From: Sphingobacteriaceae bacterium UBA6709
Lineage (GTDB): Bacteria > Bacteroidota > Bacteroidia > Sphingobacteriales > Sphingobacteriaceae
Assembly: GCA_002454425.1 (NCBI GenBank)
Contig: DKIV01000010.1
Coordinates: 1 to 38,945 of the forward strand
Reading direction: 5' to 3'
DNA length: 38,945 nucleotides
The position numbers and the translations under genes were made by a program. Below, in pieces: positions 31,376-38,945 of this stretch (the stretch's first letter is position 1; each line of letters opens with the position of its first letter). The notes beneath the pieces are model-generated. The model saw only the letters and a list, made by a program, of their open reading frames with translations, was not told the origin of the DNA and did no database searches.

Positions 31376-32760
31376 TGAAGCTTAAGATATTAGTCATCGT
31401 ATTAATGATAAGCTCCATAGCGCGGGCGCAGACAACGCCCACGGTATTAAGCTTTGATGAATTTCTCGGATACGTTAAGAAGTATCATCCCGTGGTAAGA
31501 CAGGCAAATCTACAGGTGAGTAGCGCGCAGGCAGCGCTTATGGTTGCCAGGGGTGCTTTTGACCCGAAGGTAGAGGTGGATTTTGACCGGAAGCAGTTTA
31601 AGGGTACCGAATACTACTCGGTGTTGAACAGTAGTTTTAAGATTCCTACCTGGTACGGCATAGAGATCAAAGCTGGCTTTGACAATGCCGAGGGTTCTTA
31701 TGTCAATCCTCAGAATAAGACCCCCGTTAATGGTCTTACTGCTATAGGTATCAATATTCCGTTAGCACAGGGACTGCTCATCAACCAGCGTATGATGGAC
31801 ATCAGAACGGCTAAAGTGCAGCTGCGCCTCAGCGATGCCGAGCGGAAGATTGAAGCTGCCAATGCGCTTTATGAAGCTGCAATAGCATATTTCAAATGGA
31901 AACGTACTTACGAAGAAATGCAGCTTTATACCAGGTATTTAAACTATGCAAGTACTCGTTATAAAGGGGTTATCGGACTTATAAAAGGTGGCGATAAGCC
32001 TGCTATTGATAGTGTTGAGGCGGGTATTACCGTTAAGAACCGCCGGCTTAGCGTAGAAGATTCAAAGCTGAAACTTACAAAAGCGCGTCTTGATCTCTCA
32101 AATTATCTCTGGATTGAGAATACTCCTGTTGAGCTTGATGTGGCTATGGTACCTCAGGAAAATCTGGAACTTTCGGTTGCCCAGAGTCTGAATATCGATG
32201 AAATGGTAGGAAACCGCCCTTCAATAGATAATCATCCTAAAATCCAAAGCCTGCAAAGTAAGCTGGATATACTTGACATTGAGCGGCAGTATAAAGCAAA
32301 TATGCTGTTGCCGAAGATTGATGTCGGTTATAACTACATTTCGGAACCCCGTCATTTCGATCATTATCGCTTCGAAGATTATAAGCTTAGCGTAACCTTT
32401 GCGTATCCCTTGTTTCTTAGAAAGGAGCGGGGAGGCCTGAAGCTAACGAAATTGAAGATGCAAGACACCAAGCTCGATCTCGATTTGCAAAAACTTCAGA
32501 TTACCAATAAGATAACCGCTCAGCAAACGGAAATTAGCGCGGTCTCTACACAGAAAGAAATTATTGAAGATCTGGTAAAGGATTATTCCAAAATGCTTGC
32601 CTCCGAAGAACGGTTATTTTCGTTTGGCGAGAGCTCTATCTTCCTCATAAATTCACGGGAAAATAGCTTGGTAAGCGCCCGATTGTCGAGTATAGAAATG
32701 AACAACCGTTATTTAAATTCTTTTGCCGAGCTGTTTAAGATACTCAGCAATCCGGATTAA
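31375..32760 (+). CDS. TolC-family outer-membrane channel protein
   Basis: A 461-aa protein with a signal peptide (LVIVLMISSIARAQ, about residues 5-18). Two repeats of long amphipathic helices and short strands are typical of the TolC trimeric channel: the first half about 30-240 (YHPVVRQANLQVSSAQAALM) and the second about 270-460 (HPKIQSLQSKLDILDIERQY, then KANMLLPKIDVGYNY). It is the last gene of the exporter operon, translationally coupled to the adaptor gene by a TAATG overlap and followed by a strong terminator at 32769. Confidence 0.92.
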   Translation: MKLKILVIVLMISSIARAQTTPTVLSFDEFLGYVKKYHPVVRQANLQVSSAQAALMVARGAFDPKVEVDFDRKQFKGTEYYSVLNSSFKIPTWYGIEIKAGFDNAEGSYVNPQNKTPVNGLTAIGINIPLAQGLLINQRMMDIRTAKVQLRLSDAERKIEAANALYEAAIAYFKWKRTYEEMQLYTRYLNYASTRYKGVIGLIKGGDKPAIDSVEAGITVKNRRLSVEDSKLKLTKARLDLSNYLWIENTPVELDVAMVPQENLELSVAQSLNIDEMVGNRPSIDNHPKIQSLQSKLDILDIERQYKANMLLPKIDVGYNYISEPRHFDHYRFEDYKLSVTFAYPLFLRKERGGLKLTKLKMQDTKLDLDLQKLQITNKITAQQTEISAVSTQKEIIEDLVKDYSKMLASEERLFSFGESSIFLINSRENSLVSARLSSIEMNNRYLNSFAELFKILSNPD

Positions 32761-32768
32761 GGATATAC

Positions 32769-32800
32769 AAAAGGCAGGACTTTCCATCCTGCCTTTTTCA
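32769..32800. terminator. terminator of the exporter operon
   Basis: AAAAGGCAGGA / TCCTGCCTTTT, a perfect 11-bp stem with a 7-nt loop and a T tract. It lies just before the 3' end of the convergent thioredoxin-like gene and probably serves both. Confidence 0.9.
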
Positions 32801-32809
32801 TGTATTGGC

Positions 32810-33295
32810 CTATCGCGTCCAACTGTTAAAGAACGCGAGTACTTTTGCCTCATCGTAGCCTTTTCCCAATTCCAGACTTCCGCTGTCCTGTACTTTTAGC
32901 ACCTGCTCATCTTTGTTCAGCACAATGAAAAACGGATATCCGAGTTTTCCACCCTCCGGTGCGTATTTTGAGAATATCGCTTCATTCTTATTCTCCTTTG
33001 AATAGTTCAGGTGATAGTACAGCAATTTATCCTTTACGACTTTAGACACTTTCTTGTTGGTATGAATATATTCGTTAAACCGTAAACACCAGATACACCA
33101 GTTTCCGCCCGCCTGAATAACAATATTTTTGTTCTCCCGCTTTGCCTGTTGTAAAAGCACCGCGATATCCTTCGCCGCATCAGCCTCGGGATGGTACGGT
33201 TTTGCAAGTTTATCCATCTCTGTTTCTTGAGCCATTCCTACGTTCGCTAAACATAACATCAGCCCTAGTGCTAGAAGGTATTTTAATCTTTTCAT
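32810..33295 (-). CDS. secreted thioredoxin-family protein
   Basis: A 161-aa protein with a signal peptide (YLLALGLMLCLANVGMAQ). The thioredoxin fold has the active-site motif WCIWC (Cys67, Cys70) preceded by IVIQAGGN, and a cis-Pro at residue 121 (LGYPFFIVL). The motif and the QAGGNWC context are like the Thioredoxin_7/DUF255-related proteins of Bacteroidota rather than classical TrxA. It probably acts as a periplasmic disulfide reductase or carrier. It follows the GH95 gene by 91 nt on the same strand and may be read from the same transcript. Confidence 0.87.
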   Translation of the reverse strand: MKRLKYLLALGLMLCLANVGMAQETEMDKLAKPYHPEADAAKDIAVLLQQAKRENKNIVIQAGGNWCIWCLRFNEYIHTNKKVSKVVKDKLLYYHLNYSKENKNEAIFSKYAPEGGKLGYPFFIVLNKDEQVLKVQDSGSLELGKGYDEAKVLAFFNSWTR

Positions 33296-33386
33296 GTCTG
33301 ATTATTTTAAAATACGAAATTAGACATTGTAATTTATATTTAGCAATATTCCAGCGGTGCGATTACTGCCGATACCGACCTTACTA

Positions 33387-35681
33387 TCAGACTTTCTCTG
33401 AAATACGGAGTGTTTCTCCCGCTTTAATCAAAAAGCTTATCCTGTCCTTCGTTCTGCTGTATTTCCGTTGCGACTTGTTCATTGTAAAGGAAACGCCCTC
33501 CGGCCATTTTATTTGTACCATTTGTTGCTTGCTACTATGTATCTGTACGGTGTACAGCTTGCCATTTCTCCGTTCCGCAGATACTCTTAACCCGCCCTCG
33601 GCAAGCAAGTCCTTAAAAGATGCTTCCGCCCAGTTCGCAGGTGTTGCCGGGAAAATTTCCAGATACCCGCGAGAACTTCGAAGTAACATCTCATGAAGCC
33701 CTTGGCAGAAAGCAAAGTTTCCCTCTAAGGTAAAGGGACGGTAGGTGAAATCCGAAAATTGACCTGCCCGTTGGTCCCCGTTGACATGAAAAGTGTTGGC
33801 AGATACAAAGTTTGTAGCGAAGCGATGTAACATCGTCGCTGCGCTATCGGCCATGCCATTCTGTGCATACAGGCTCGCTGCCCAGGCAAAGGAGTAACCT
33901 ACCCAACTACGCGTTCCCTTTTCTGCCATTCTTTTCAATGAAAGGTCGATCACCTGCTTATCGGCAGATCTGTCTGGGTTCAGCAATTTCAACGGATAGA
34001 TTGCCAGCATATGGCTATGATGACGATGCGAGTGTTCAATAGGATGTCCGGGTGCAATCGTTAGGCCCGTGCTGTCATAATTCAATTCCGGGAAATGACT
34101 TAATTCCGCGCGTATTCGGTAATCGCGATGTCCTGTAGCCGCCTGTGCCACTTCATCGTATTTTTCGAAAAAGGAGCGTATCAATGCCAGATCAAAGTTG
34201 GTATACTCTGTAAACCATGCTTCTTTGCCATTATTATTGTATTCTGGCGAAGAACTTAGCGGCAACATGTATTTTCCTGTTTTCTCATTCGTTACTCGTA
34301 TACCGCGCAGATAGCGCGCAACCTCATCAAAGTACGGCTTGCAGCGTTCCCTGAGGAATTTGTTATCTCCGGAGTACTTCCACTGCCAGTAGAAATGCTG
34401 CGAAAGCCACGTTGACACCGTAGGGCCCATCGCATACTGTATCCATCCGCCCATAGGTTTACCACTGATGGTGCTCACGCCGGGAACATTCACGCCATCT
34501 GTGGCGAAATAGCGTTTTGTCCAGCGCTTGTTTTCCTCTTTAACACGCCATAACCAATTGGTAAAACCCTCGGTTAGGTCAAGATGGTTTGACATGTACC
34601 CTGGCCAGTAGCTGAGCTGAGTATTGAGGTCATGATGGTAGTCGCCTTTCCAGGGAGGTAGCATGCCATTGTCGGCAGTCCATACTGCTTGCAATGATAT
34701 TGGAGGCGTGTTTGCCCTTGCAACGCAAGCAAATTTGTACATGTCCATATAATATTGTCGTTCTATAATGGTGTCCGGAATGCTTACCAACGAGCGTTGC
34801 CAGTATTGCTTCCACCAGGCTAGGTGAGCCGCCTTAAGCTTATGTGTACTCCCAGAGATTCCAGCATCAATCTTTGCGGCGGTATTGTTTGAAATTGTCC
34901 AATACCCACGCAAAATTTTGCCGGGCAGACGTTGCCAGGTAATTAATACTTCGTAATAGTTACCATTGTGAGTAGGCTGACGATAATGTATGCTGTTAGC
35001 TGTTTTGCATATCGTCCCTTTTTTATATCCCAAACGTGATAGTGCCTGTGTAGCGTGAGCATTATCATCTTTAGCGAGTGTTTCCTCTTCTACATATTCC
35101 GGAATAATCAGCTCTGGTAATAAAGAAGGCTCAGCATTGCTGAACTCGAACACTCCTTCAGGTGCAGTTGCCTGAACATAAGTGGTAAACGTGGCACCCT
35201 TGTCAAAACGAATGGTGTTAATTCCTGTGGCTATATCCAGCACGTTAGACTGTACTTTGCCAAGTGCCGAAATGTTAAATTCCAGCGATGCCCCGCGAAT
35301 TTTCGTTGGAGCTGCTTCTTCGTCGTAGGGAGCATCGCCCAAACGCTGTACCTCCCGATATTGATTCTCTTTAAATTTCTTTTGAACAAACGCGAAGTCA
35401 AACTTTTGTAAGCTTAGCATGGGGCGGTCGTCCCAAAGATCAACTCTATCTAATGACATACGTAGTCTTCCTTGCCGCTGCCATACCAGAGAGCCAAGGG
35501 TTCCATTACCCAGAGGCATAGCATCGTCCCAACGTGTGGCGAGGTCATTAAACTTTAAGGGGTAACGTTTTGCCTGCTGCGCATTTGCCTGATTTGCGGT
35601 AATTACTGCCAGCGTTGTCATTACGAATATCGTATATCGATATAATTTGGTATTCTTCACCTTGTATACTTGCAGATTCAT
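33387..35681 (-). CDS. secreted GH95-type glycoside hydrolase (alpha-L-fucosidase/galactosidase)
   Basis: A 764-aa enzyme with a signal peptide (YTIFVMTTLAVITANQANAQ, ending near residue 35). The N-terminal beta domain starts RWDDAMPLGNGTLGSLVW, a GH95 hallmark. The (alpha/alpha)6 catalytic barrel contains DLNTQLSYWPGYMSNHLDL, the candidate general acid Glu480 in SSSPEY, and HRHHSHMLAIYPL (about 550-562), equivalent to the HRHxSH motif of the family. GH95 enzymes remove alpha-1,2-L-fucose or alpha-L-galactose. The L-fuconate dehydratase gene ends 10 nt upstream, which favours fucose as the product. The residue usually written NTQMNYW reads NTQLSYW here, so specificity is open. Confidence 0.82.
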   Translation of the reverse strand: MNLQVYKVKNTKLYRYTIFVMTTLAVITANQANAQQAKRYPLKFNDLATRWDDAMPLGNGTLGSLVWQRQGRLRMSLDRVDLWDDRPMLSLQKFDFAFVQKKFKENQYREVQRLGDAPYDEEAAPTKIRGASLEFNISALGKVQSNVLDIATGINTIRFDKGATFTTYVQATAPEGVFEFSNAEPSLLPELIIPEYVEEETLAKDDNAHATQALSRLGYKKGTICKTANSIHYRQPTHNGNYYEVLITWQRLPGKILRGYWTISNNTAAKIDAGISGSTHKLKAAHLAWWKQYWQRSLVSIPDTIIERQYYMDMYKFACVARANTPPISLQAVWTADNGMLPPWKGDYHHDLNTQLSYWPGYMSNHLDLTEGFTNWLWRVKEENKRWTKRYFATDGVNVPGVSTISGKPMGGWIQYAMGPTVSTWLSQHFYWQWKYSGDNKFLRERCKPYFDEVARYLRGIRVTNEKTGKYMLPLSSSPEYNNNGKEAWFTEYTNFDLALIRSFFEKYDEVAQAATGHRDYRIRAELSHFPELNYDSTGLTIAPGHPIEHSHRHHSHMLAIYPLKLLNPDRSADKQVIDLSLKRMAEKGTRSWVGYSFAWAASLYAQNGMADSAATMLHRFATNFVSANTFHVNGDQRAGQFSDFTYRPFTLEGNFAFCQGLHEMLLRSSRGYLEIFPATPANWAEASFKDLLAEGGLRVSAERRNGKLYTVQIHSSKQQMVQIKWPEGVSFTMNKSQRKYSRTKDRISFLIKAGETLRISEKV

Positions 35682-35691
35682 GAGGTATCGT

Positions 35692-36918
35692 TTAAGGGTA
35701 TATTAGATCACAGCTACTTCCAGGTTCCTGCGGCGTATGGTATATTCCCCCGCTAACGTGTGCCGGATGTTTAAATCTATCACGTAGATGAGGTATATAT
35801 TCCAGAAAAAGTGGTTCATGCCCCAGTGCCAAATGATTAAACAGGACTAAATGCTGATGTAACTGTCCCATGTCGCCCACATGGGGAACTACAGGAATTC
35901 CAAACTTTCGGCAGAGTAAACTGGTAATAATAAACTCGCTTACTCCGCCCACGCGAAGAGCATCGACCTGTACAAAATCAACACATTTTAATTGCAGGTA
36001 ATTCTTAAATGCAATGACGTTGGGTACGTGCTCGCCAATTGCCAGTTTCACAGGCGATACTGCAGCTGCAATTCGCTGGTGCCCTAACAAGTCATCCGGA
36101 TGTGTGGGCTCTTCAATCCAGTAAGGATTCATAGTGCTAAGTGCTTTTCCCATTCGTATAGCCTGTTCAATTTGCCACTGCTGGTTAACGTCAAGCATGA
36201 TCTTAACGTCATCTCCGGCTACCTTGCGAACCAGATGTGCCCGGCGTATATCTCTCTCTTCATCTTGCGATCCGAGTTTTAACTTGAAGGCTGCGAAACC
36301 CGCATCTATGGCGCGGCGCACATTTTCGGAAATCTCTTTTTCTGAGTAATTGAACCAACCCACGGAAGTATTGTAGGCAGTGTATCCGGTGTTTGTGATG
36401 TGTAAACGGGAAGAGCGAAGGGGCTCTTCTTTACGAAGCATATCCAGCGCTTCGGTCGGGCTCAGCGCATCTTCGATGTAGGAGAAATCCAGCAACGATA
36501 CCAGCGCTTCAGGACTTAGCGTTGATAACAATTTCCAAAGCGGTAAACCCAGTTTCTTCGCCCAAAGGTCGAAGCATGCATTCGTTACTGATGCGAGTGC
36601 CAGATGAATTACTCCTTTATGAGGTCCCAGCCAACGTAAATGTTCATCATTCGCAAGTGTATTATAAATCATTCCAAAAGAATGCATGATTTCAAAAATG
36701 TCCTTTCCAATTAATTTGTCTGCAAAATGTTGCGCTGCCCCTTGCACCAGGTCGTTGCCTTTGCCCAGCGTTAATGTCAGCCCAGTGCCCACTAATCCCG
36801 CTTCGTCCTTAAGTAACGTGGTCGTATAGGCATACATTGGATTTCTGTGGATGGCATCGCTGCCGGCATTTTGTGCCAATCTGTAGCGGATGTCCTTAAC
36901 TTTCGCCTGGATAATCAT
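35692..36918 (-). CDS. L-fuconate dehydratase (enolase superfamily)
   Basis: A 408-aa cytoplasmic enzyme that dehydrates L-fuconate to 2-keto-3-deoxy-L-fuconate in non-phosphorylative L-fucose catabolism. The family signature is clear: LRWLGPHKGVIHLALASVTN, SLLDFSYIEDALSPTEAL, GWFNYSEKEI, the catalytic Lys-x-Lys in AFKLKLGSQ, and metal ligands in IMLDVNQQW, YWIEEPTHPDD and AIGEHVPN. The His base is in VVPHVGDMGQLHQH. Length is slightly below the roughly 430 aa of known FucD proteins. It is the first gene of an operon with the GH95 enzyme. A closely related acid-sugar dehydratase specificity remains possible. Confidence 0.88.
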   Translation of the reverse strand: MIIQAKVKDIRYRLAQNAGSDAIHRNPMYAYTTTLLKDEAGLVGTGLTLTLGKGNDLVQGAAQHFADKLIGKDIFEIMHSFGMIYNTLANDEHLRWLGPHKGVIHLALASVTNACFDLWAKKLGLPLWKLLSTLSPEALVSLLDFSYIEDALSPTEALDMLRKEEPLRSSRLHITNTGYTAYNTSVGWFNYSEKEISENVRRAIDAGFAAFKLKLGSQDEERDIRRAHLVRKVAGDDVKIMLDVNQQWQIEQAIRMGKALSTMNPYWIEEPTHPDDLLGHQRIAAAVSPVKLAIGEHVPNVIAFKNYLQLKCVDFVQVDALRVGGVSEFIITSLLCRKFGIPVVPHVGDMGQLHQHLVLFNHLALGHEPLFLEYIPHLRDRFKHPAHVSGGIYHTPQEPGSSCDLIYP

Positions 36919-36984
36919 ATCGGTTATGGTTTAAAGCTGTTGCTTTATTGCTGCAAATTAGAGATCTGCAAACAAGATAAAAAA

Positions 36985-37100
36985 GCCGATTTTGATTTTT
37001 TATAGTCTTATATTAGCAATTTTATTGTATTTGGTTTTTTGTTGGGTTATTTGATTGTTTGTTTTGCTGGTATTGGTTATAATTTGATTGTTTTAGAACT
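36985..37100. other. C-poor, G/T-rich tract with a 12-nt direct repeat upstream of the fucose operon
   Basis: About 110 nt of the plus strand contain only a handful of C. ATTTGATTGTTT occurs at 37049-37060 and again at 37082-37093, exactly 33 bp apart, about three helical turns. The tract lies 65-180 nt upstream of the L-fuconate dehydratase start and could hold an activator site. Confidence 0.35.
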
Positions 37101-37111
37101 AAGGTTGATTT

Positions 37112-37138
37112 GCCATTGCCGTACAAGTCGGCAATGGT
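37112..37138. terminator. hairpin after the SulP gene
   Basis: CCATTGCCG / CGGCAATGG with a 7-nt loop (37122-37128), starting 10 nt beyond the minus-strand SulP stop. Neither side has a long T tract, so termination strength is uncertain. Confidence 0.6.
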
Positions 37139-37147
37139 AAAAAGGTG

Positions 37148-38683
37148 TTAATTGCGTCCGGCTACATGGTATATGGGATCCTCAAGAATATTTACATTAA
37201 TAACCTCTGCAGCGTTGTTTAGCAATAGTCGACAATCTTCGCTGAGGTGTTTCAGTTGTAGTTTCTTGCCTGTTTCGCGATACTTGGATGTCAATTTGTT
37301 TAAAGCTTCAATGCCCGACATATCGGCCACACGACTGTCGCGGAAATCGATAATGACTTCTTCAGGGTCATTGGCAATGTCAAATTTTTCCAGGAAAGTA
37401 CTTACGGATCCGAAGAACAACGGGCCATAGATCTCGTAGTGTTTACGTCCTTGCTCGTCAACATACTTACGCGCGCGTATACGTTTTGCACTATCCCAGG
37501 CGAACACCAATGCGGAAATCACTACTCCGACCAATACGGCGAGAGCCAGATTGTGCAACCAGACCGTGATTACCGCTACCAGGATACCTACAAAAATATC
37601 CTGCCGGGGCATTTTATTGATGATCCTGAAACTCATCCACTCAAATGTGCCTATGGCAACCATTATCATGACACCGGTAAGTGCCGCCATGGGTAAACGT
37701 TCTATGATTGGGGCGCCGAAAAGTATCACCGCAAGGATGGTTAGGGAAGCGATTATTCCTGACAGCCGTGCTCTCGCCCCTGCCGAAAGGTTTACCAGCG
37801 TTTGTGCGATCATTGGGCAGCCCCCCATACCGGTAAAGAAACCATTTAAAATGTTTGCCGTACCCTGCGCTACGCACTCCCTATTGCCATTGCCTCGACT
37901 TGCCGTAATCTCATCTACCAAATTCAAGGTAAGAAGTCCCTCGGTAAGACCGACGCCCGCCATGATCACAGAGTATGGTAAGACGATCTTCAGCGCTTCA
38001 AGAGTCAGGGGAATCTGTGGAATATGGAAAGGAGGGAAGCCTCCGCTGACAGAGGCGATGTCTTTAACCGTTTTCGTGTCTATGCCGAATCCTAATACCA
38101 GGAAAAAGATGACGATAATGGCTGCCAAGGAAGGGGGAATAGCTTTGGTGATTTTAGGCATCCCAATTACCAGTGCGATTGTCAATAACACTAATCCCAG
38201 CATTGCCCAAAGCGCGTTTCCTGTTAACCATATGACCTGCCCGTTTGCCATCGTTTTAAATTGTTCAAGTTGCGCCATGAAGATGATCACAGCCAGTCCG
38301 TTTACAAAGCCAAACATTACGGGCTGTGGTACAAGGCGAATAAACTTACCCAGTTTAAACAGACCTATGGCTATTTGTATTACACCAGCAAATGCCACCG
38401 CGGCAAATACATATTCAATGCCGTGGCTTTTCATTAGGGCTATTAAAACGACAACGGTGGCTCCGGCGCCTCCTGAAATTAATCCCGGTCGTCCGCCCAG
38501 GATCGATGTCACTAATCCCATGATAAACGCCGCGTATAAACCCATTAGGGGCGGAAAGCCTGCGAGGATGGCAAAAGATAATGATTCTGGCATCATGGTC
38601 ATGGCCACTGTCAGTCCCGCGAGTACTTCATTTTTATAGTTGACCTTTTGCGAAAAGTCAAAAAGAGGGAAAAAAGGTTTCAT
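37148..38683 (-). CDS. SulP-family inorganic anion transporter with STAS domain
   Basis: An inner-membrane transporter for sulfate, bicarbonate or a similar anion. The 511-aa chain has a membrane core of about 12-14 helices (residues about 15-390), with the SulP opening YKNEVLAGLTVAMTMMPESL then SFAILAGFPPLMGLYAAF, GLISGGAGATVVV, and MGGCPMIAQTLVNLSAGARA. A STAS domain (about 415-505) contains VIIDFRDSRVADMSGIEALN. Length and domain order are those of the compact bacterial SLC26/SulP proteins. It is monocistronic, with a candidate -7 box at 38774. No carbonic anhydrase or sulfate-assimilation gene adjoins it, so the substrate is open. Confidence 0.94.
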   Translation of the reverse strand: MKPFFPLFDFSQKVNYKNEVLAGLTVAMTMMPESLSFAILAGFPPLMGLYAAFIMGLVTSILGGRPGLISGGAGATVVVLIALMKSHGIEYVFAAVAFAGVIQIAIGLFKLGKFIRLVPQPVMFGFVNGLAVIIFMAQLEQFKTMANGQVIWLTGNALWAMLGLVLLTIALVIGMPKITKAIPPSLAAIIVIFFLVLGFGIDTKTVKDIASVSGGFPPFHIPQIPLTLEALKIVLPYSVIMAGVGLTEGLLTLNLVDEITASRGNGNRECVAQGTANILNGFFTGMGGCPMIAQTLVNLSAGARARLSGIIASLTILAVILFGAPIIERLPMAALTGVMIMVAIGTFEWMSFRIINKMPRQDIFVGILVAVITVWLHNLALAVLVGVVISALVFAWDSAKRIRARKYVDEQGRKHYEIYGPLFFGSVSTFLEKFDIANDPEEVIIDFRDSRVADMSGIEALNKLTSKYRETGKKLQLKHLSEDCRLLLNNAAEVINVNILEDPIYHVAGRN

Positions 38684-38773
38684 GTATTTTTTGCAGCGTC
38701 GAGAGTTATCGACATTATTATTAAGTGTCCGTATTTTCTTCCAGAACTGTGGAAGTTGTTATCGTAAGCGGCA

Positions 38774-38781
38774 CAAAAGTA
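38774..38781 (-). promoter_or_regulatory. candidate -7 element of the SulP promoter
   Basis: Minus-strand TACTTTTG, an exact TAnnTTTG match, 91 nt upstream of the SulP ATG. No TTTG is seen at the -33 position. Confidence 0.35.
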
Positions 38782-38852
38782 GCTATTCTGGTTTGTTTTT
38801 ATTTCTTCCATTAACTTTTGCTCTTTAACATTAAAATTGGCAGCTGAAGCGT

Positions 38853-38898
38853 TAAGCACACGTGCAGCATACGGAACAGCGGGCAACATATAAAACCT
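38853..38898 (-). repeat. 46-nt dispersed repeat, copy 2 (inverted)
   Basis: The reverse complement matches 19354-19399 at 43 of 46 positions. The core here is CGTATGCTGCACG (minus strand, 38873-38861), which breaks the palindrome of copy 1. It lies upstream of the minus-strand SulP gene, about 170 nt from its start. Confidence 0.85.
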
Positions 38899-38945
38899 TG
38901 AATGGGGCATCGTACCTATCTGTTTCGAGTCTGACTCGGGATTGC

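Noticed and set aside
33142..33696. Plus-strand open frame of about 184 codons
   Set aside because: It overlaps the signal peptide end of the thioredoxin-like gene and the 3' end of the GH95 gene in antisense; no domain is seen.
37551..38639. Long plus-strand open frame of about 362 codons
   Set aside because: It is fully antisense to the SulP gene, whose domains and residues are unmistakable; the antisense product is a low-information Pro/Thr/Ile-rich sequence.
38680..38910. 76-codon minus-strand open frame just upstream of SulP
   Set aside because: It contains repeat copy 2 and the likely SulP promoter, and the corresponding frame in copy 1 has non-synonymous differences and diverges at once. 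I treat it as intergenic.
1..38945. CRISPR array, insertion sequence, prophage or rRNA
   Set aside because: No regularly spaced repeats, transposase or integrase motifs, phage structural genes or rRNA-like segments were seen on either strand.

Overview
The window looks like chromosomal DNA of a member of the Bacteroidota, most likely a Sphingobacteriales/Sphingobacteriaceae-type bacterium; the genus cannot be fixed from sequence alone. The support is a DUF5606 protein, a GldA-type gliding ABC ATPase, a small TonB-dependent receptor, a single-chain glycyl-tRNA synthetase, secreted GH95 and CE4 enzymes, and several promoters with the Bacteroidota -7 element TAnnTTTG (the best at 3423-3453 and 17245-17275). 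There is no rRNA, CRISPR array, phage or intact transposon. One tRNA gene, tRNA-Pro(GGG), lies at 17590.

Layout. 1-160: tail of an unrecognised gene cut by the window edge. 275-439: possible small minus-strand ORF. 612-5457: adhE, then cyclophilin and DUF5606, then a luciferase-like flavin monooxygenase on the other strand. 5681-7633: an old-yellow-enzyme reductase followed by a decaying type II toxin-antitoxin cassette (intact antitoxin, RelE-like toxin with a 1-nt frameshift, and a third broken ORF). 8003-12161: an AraC regulator divergent from an aldo/keto reductase, the remains of a second reductase, a Tat-exported aldo/keto reductase and a flavodoxin lipoprotein; this resembles an aldehyde- or redox-stress locus. 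12260-17169: L,D-transpeptidase, glycyl-tRNA synthetase, GldA-like ATPase, GNAT acetyltransferase and NlpC/P60 peptidase. 17387-22409: a small membrane ORF, tRNA-Pro, an SGNH-esterase/polysaccharide-deacetylase fusion, a lipoprotein of unknown role, and a sialidase-fold protein paired with a second lipoprotein. 22617-27465: an aldehyde dehydrogenase convergent with a TonB-dependent receptor, which is divergent from a MocR-type regulator. 27675-32760: a TetR-ABC-HlyD-TolC operon that would form a complete tripartite type I exporter. 32810-36918: a thioredoxin-like protein, a GH95 alpha-L-fucosidase-type enzyme and L-fuconate dehydratase. 37148-38683: a SulP anion transporter.

How the genes fit together. 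L-fuconate dehydratase and the GH95 enzyme are 10 nt apart, which suggests release of L-fucose outside the cytoplasm followed by non-phosphorylative oxidation. The exporter genes are nearly contiguous and probably co-transcribed with their TetR regulator. The AraC/aldo-keto reductase cluster parallels the YqhC-controlled yqhD-dkgA module of enterobacteria in design, though not by proven descent.

The most unusual features are a MocR regulator whose PLP-binding lysine is replaced by arginine; an ABC exporter that keeps Walker A but has lost the catalytic glutamate, the LSGGQ signature and the H-loop histidine; a near-identical 46-nt repeat present in opposite orientations at 19354 and 38853; three degenerate genes in two separate clusters; and a perfect inverted repeat overlapping the -7 element of the toxin-antitoxin operon. 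All functional calls come from reading motifs by eye; no database search was possible.
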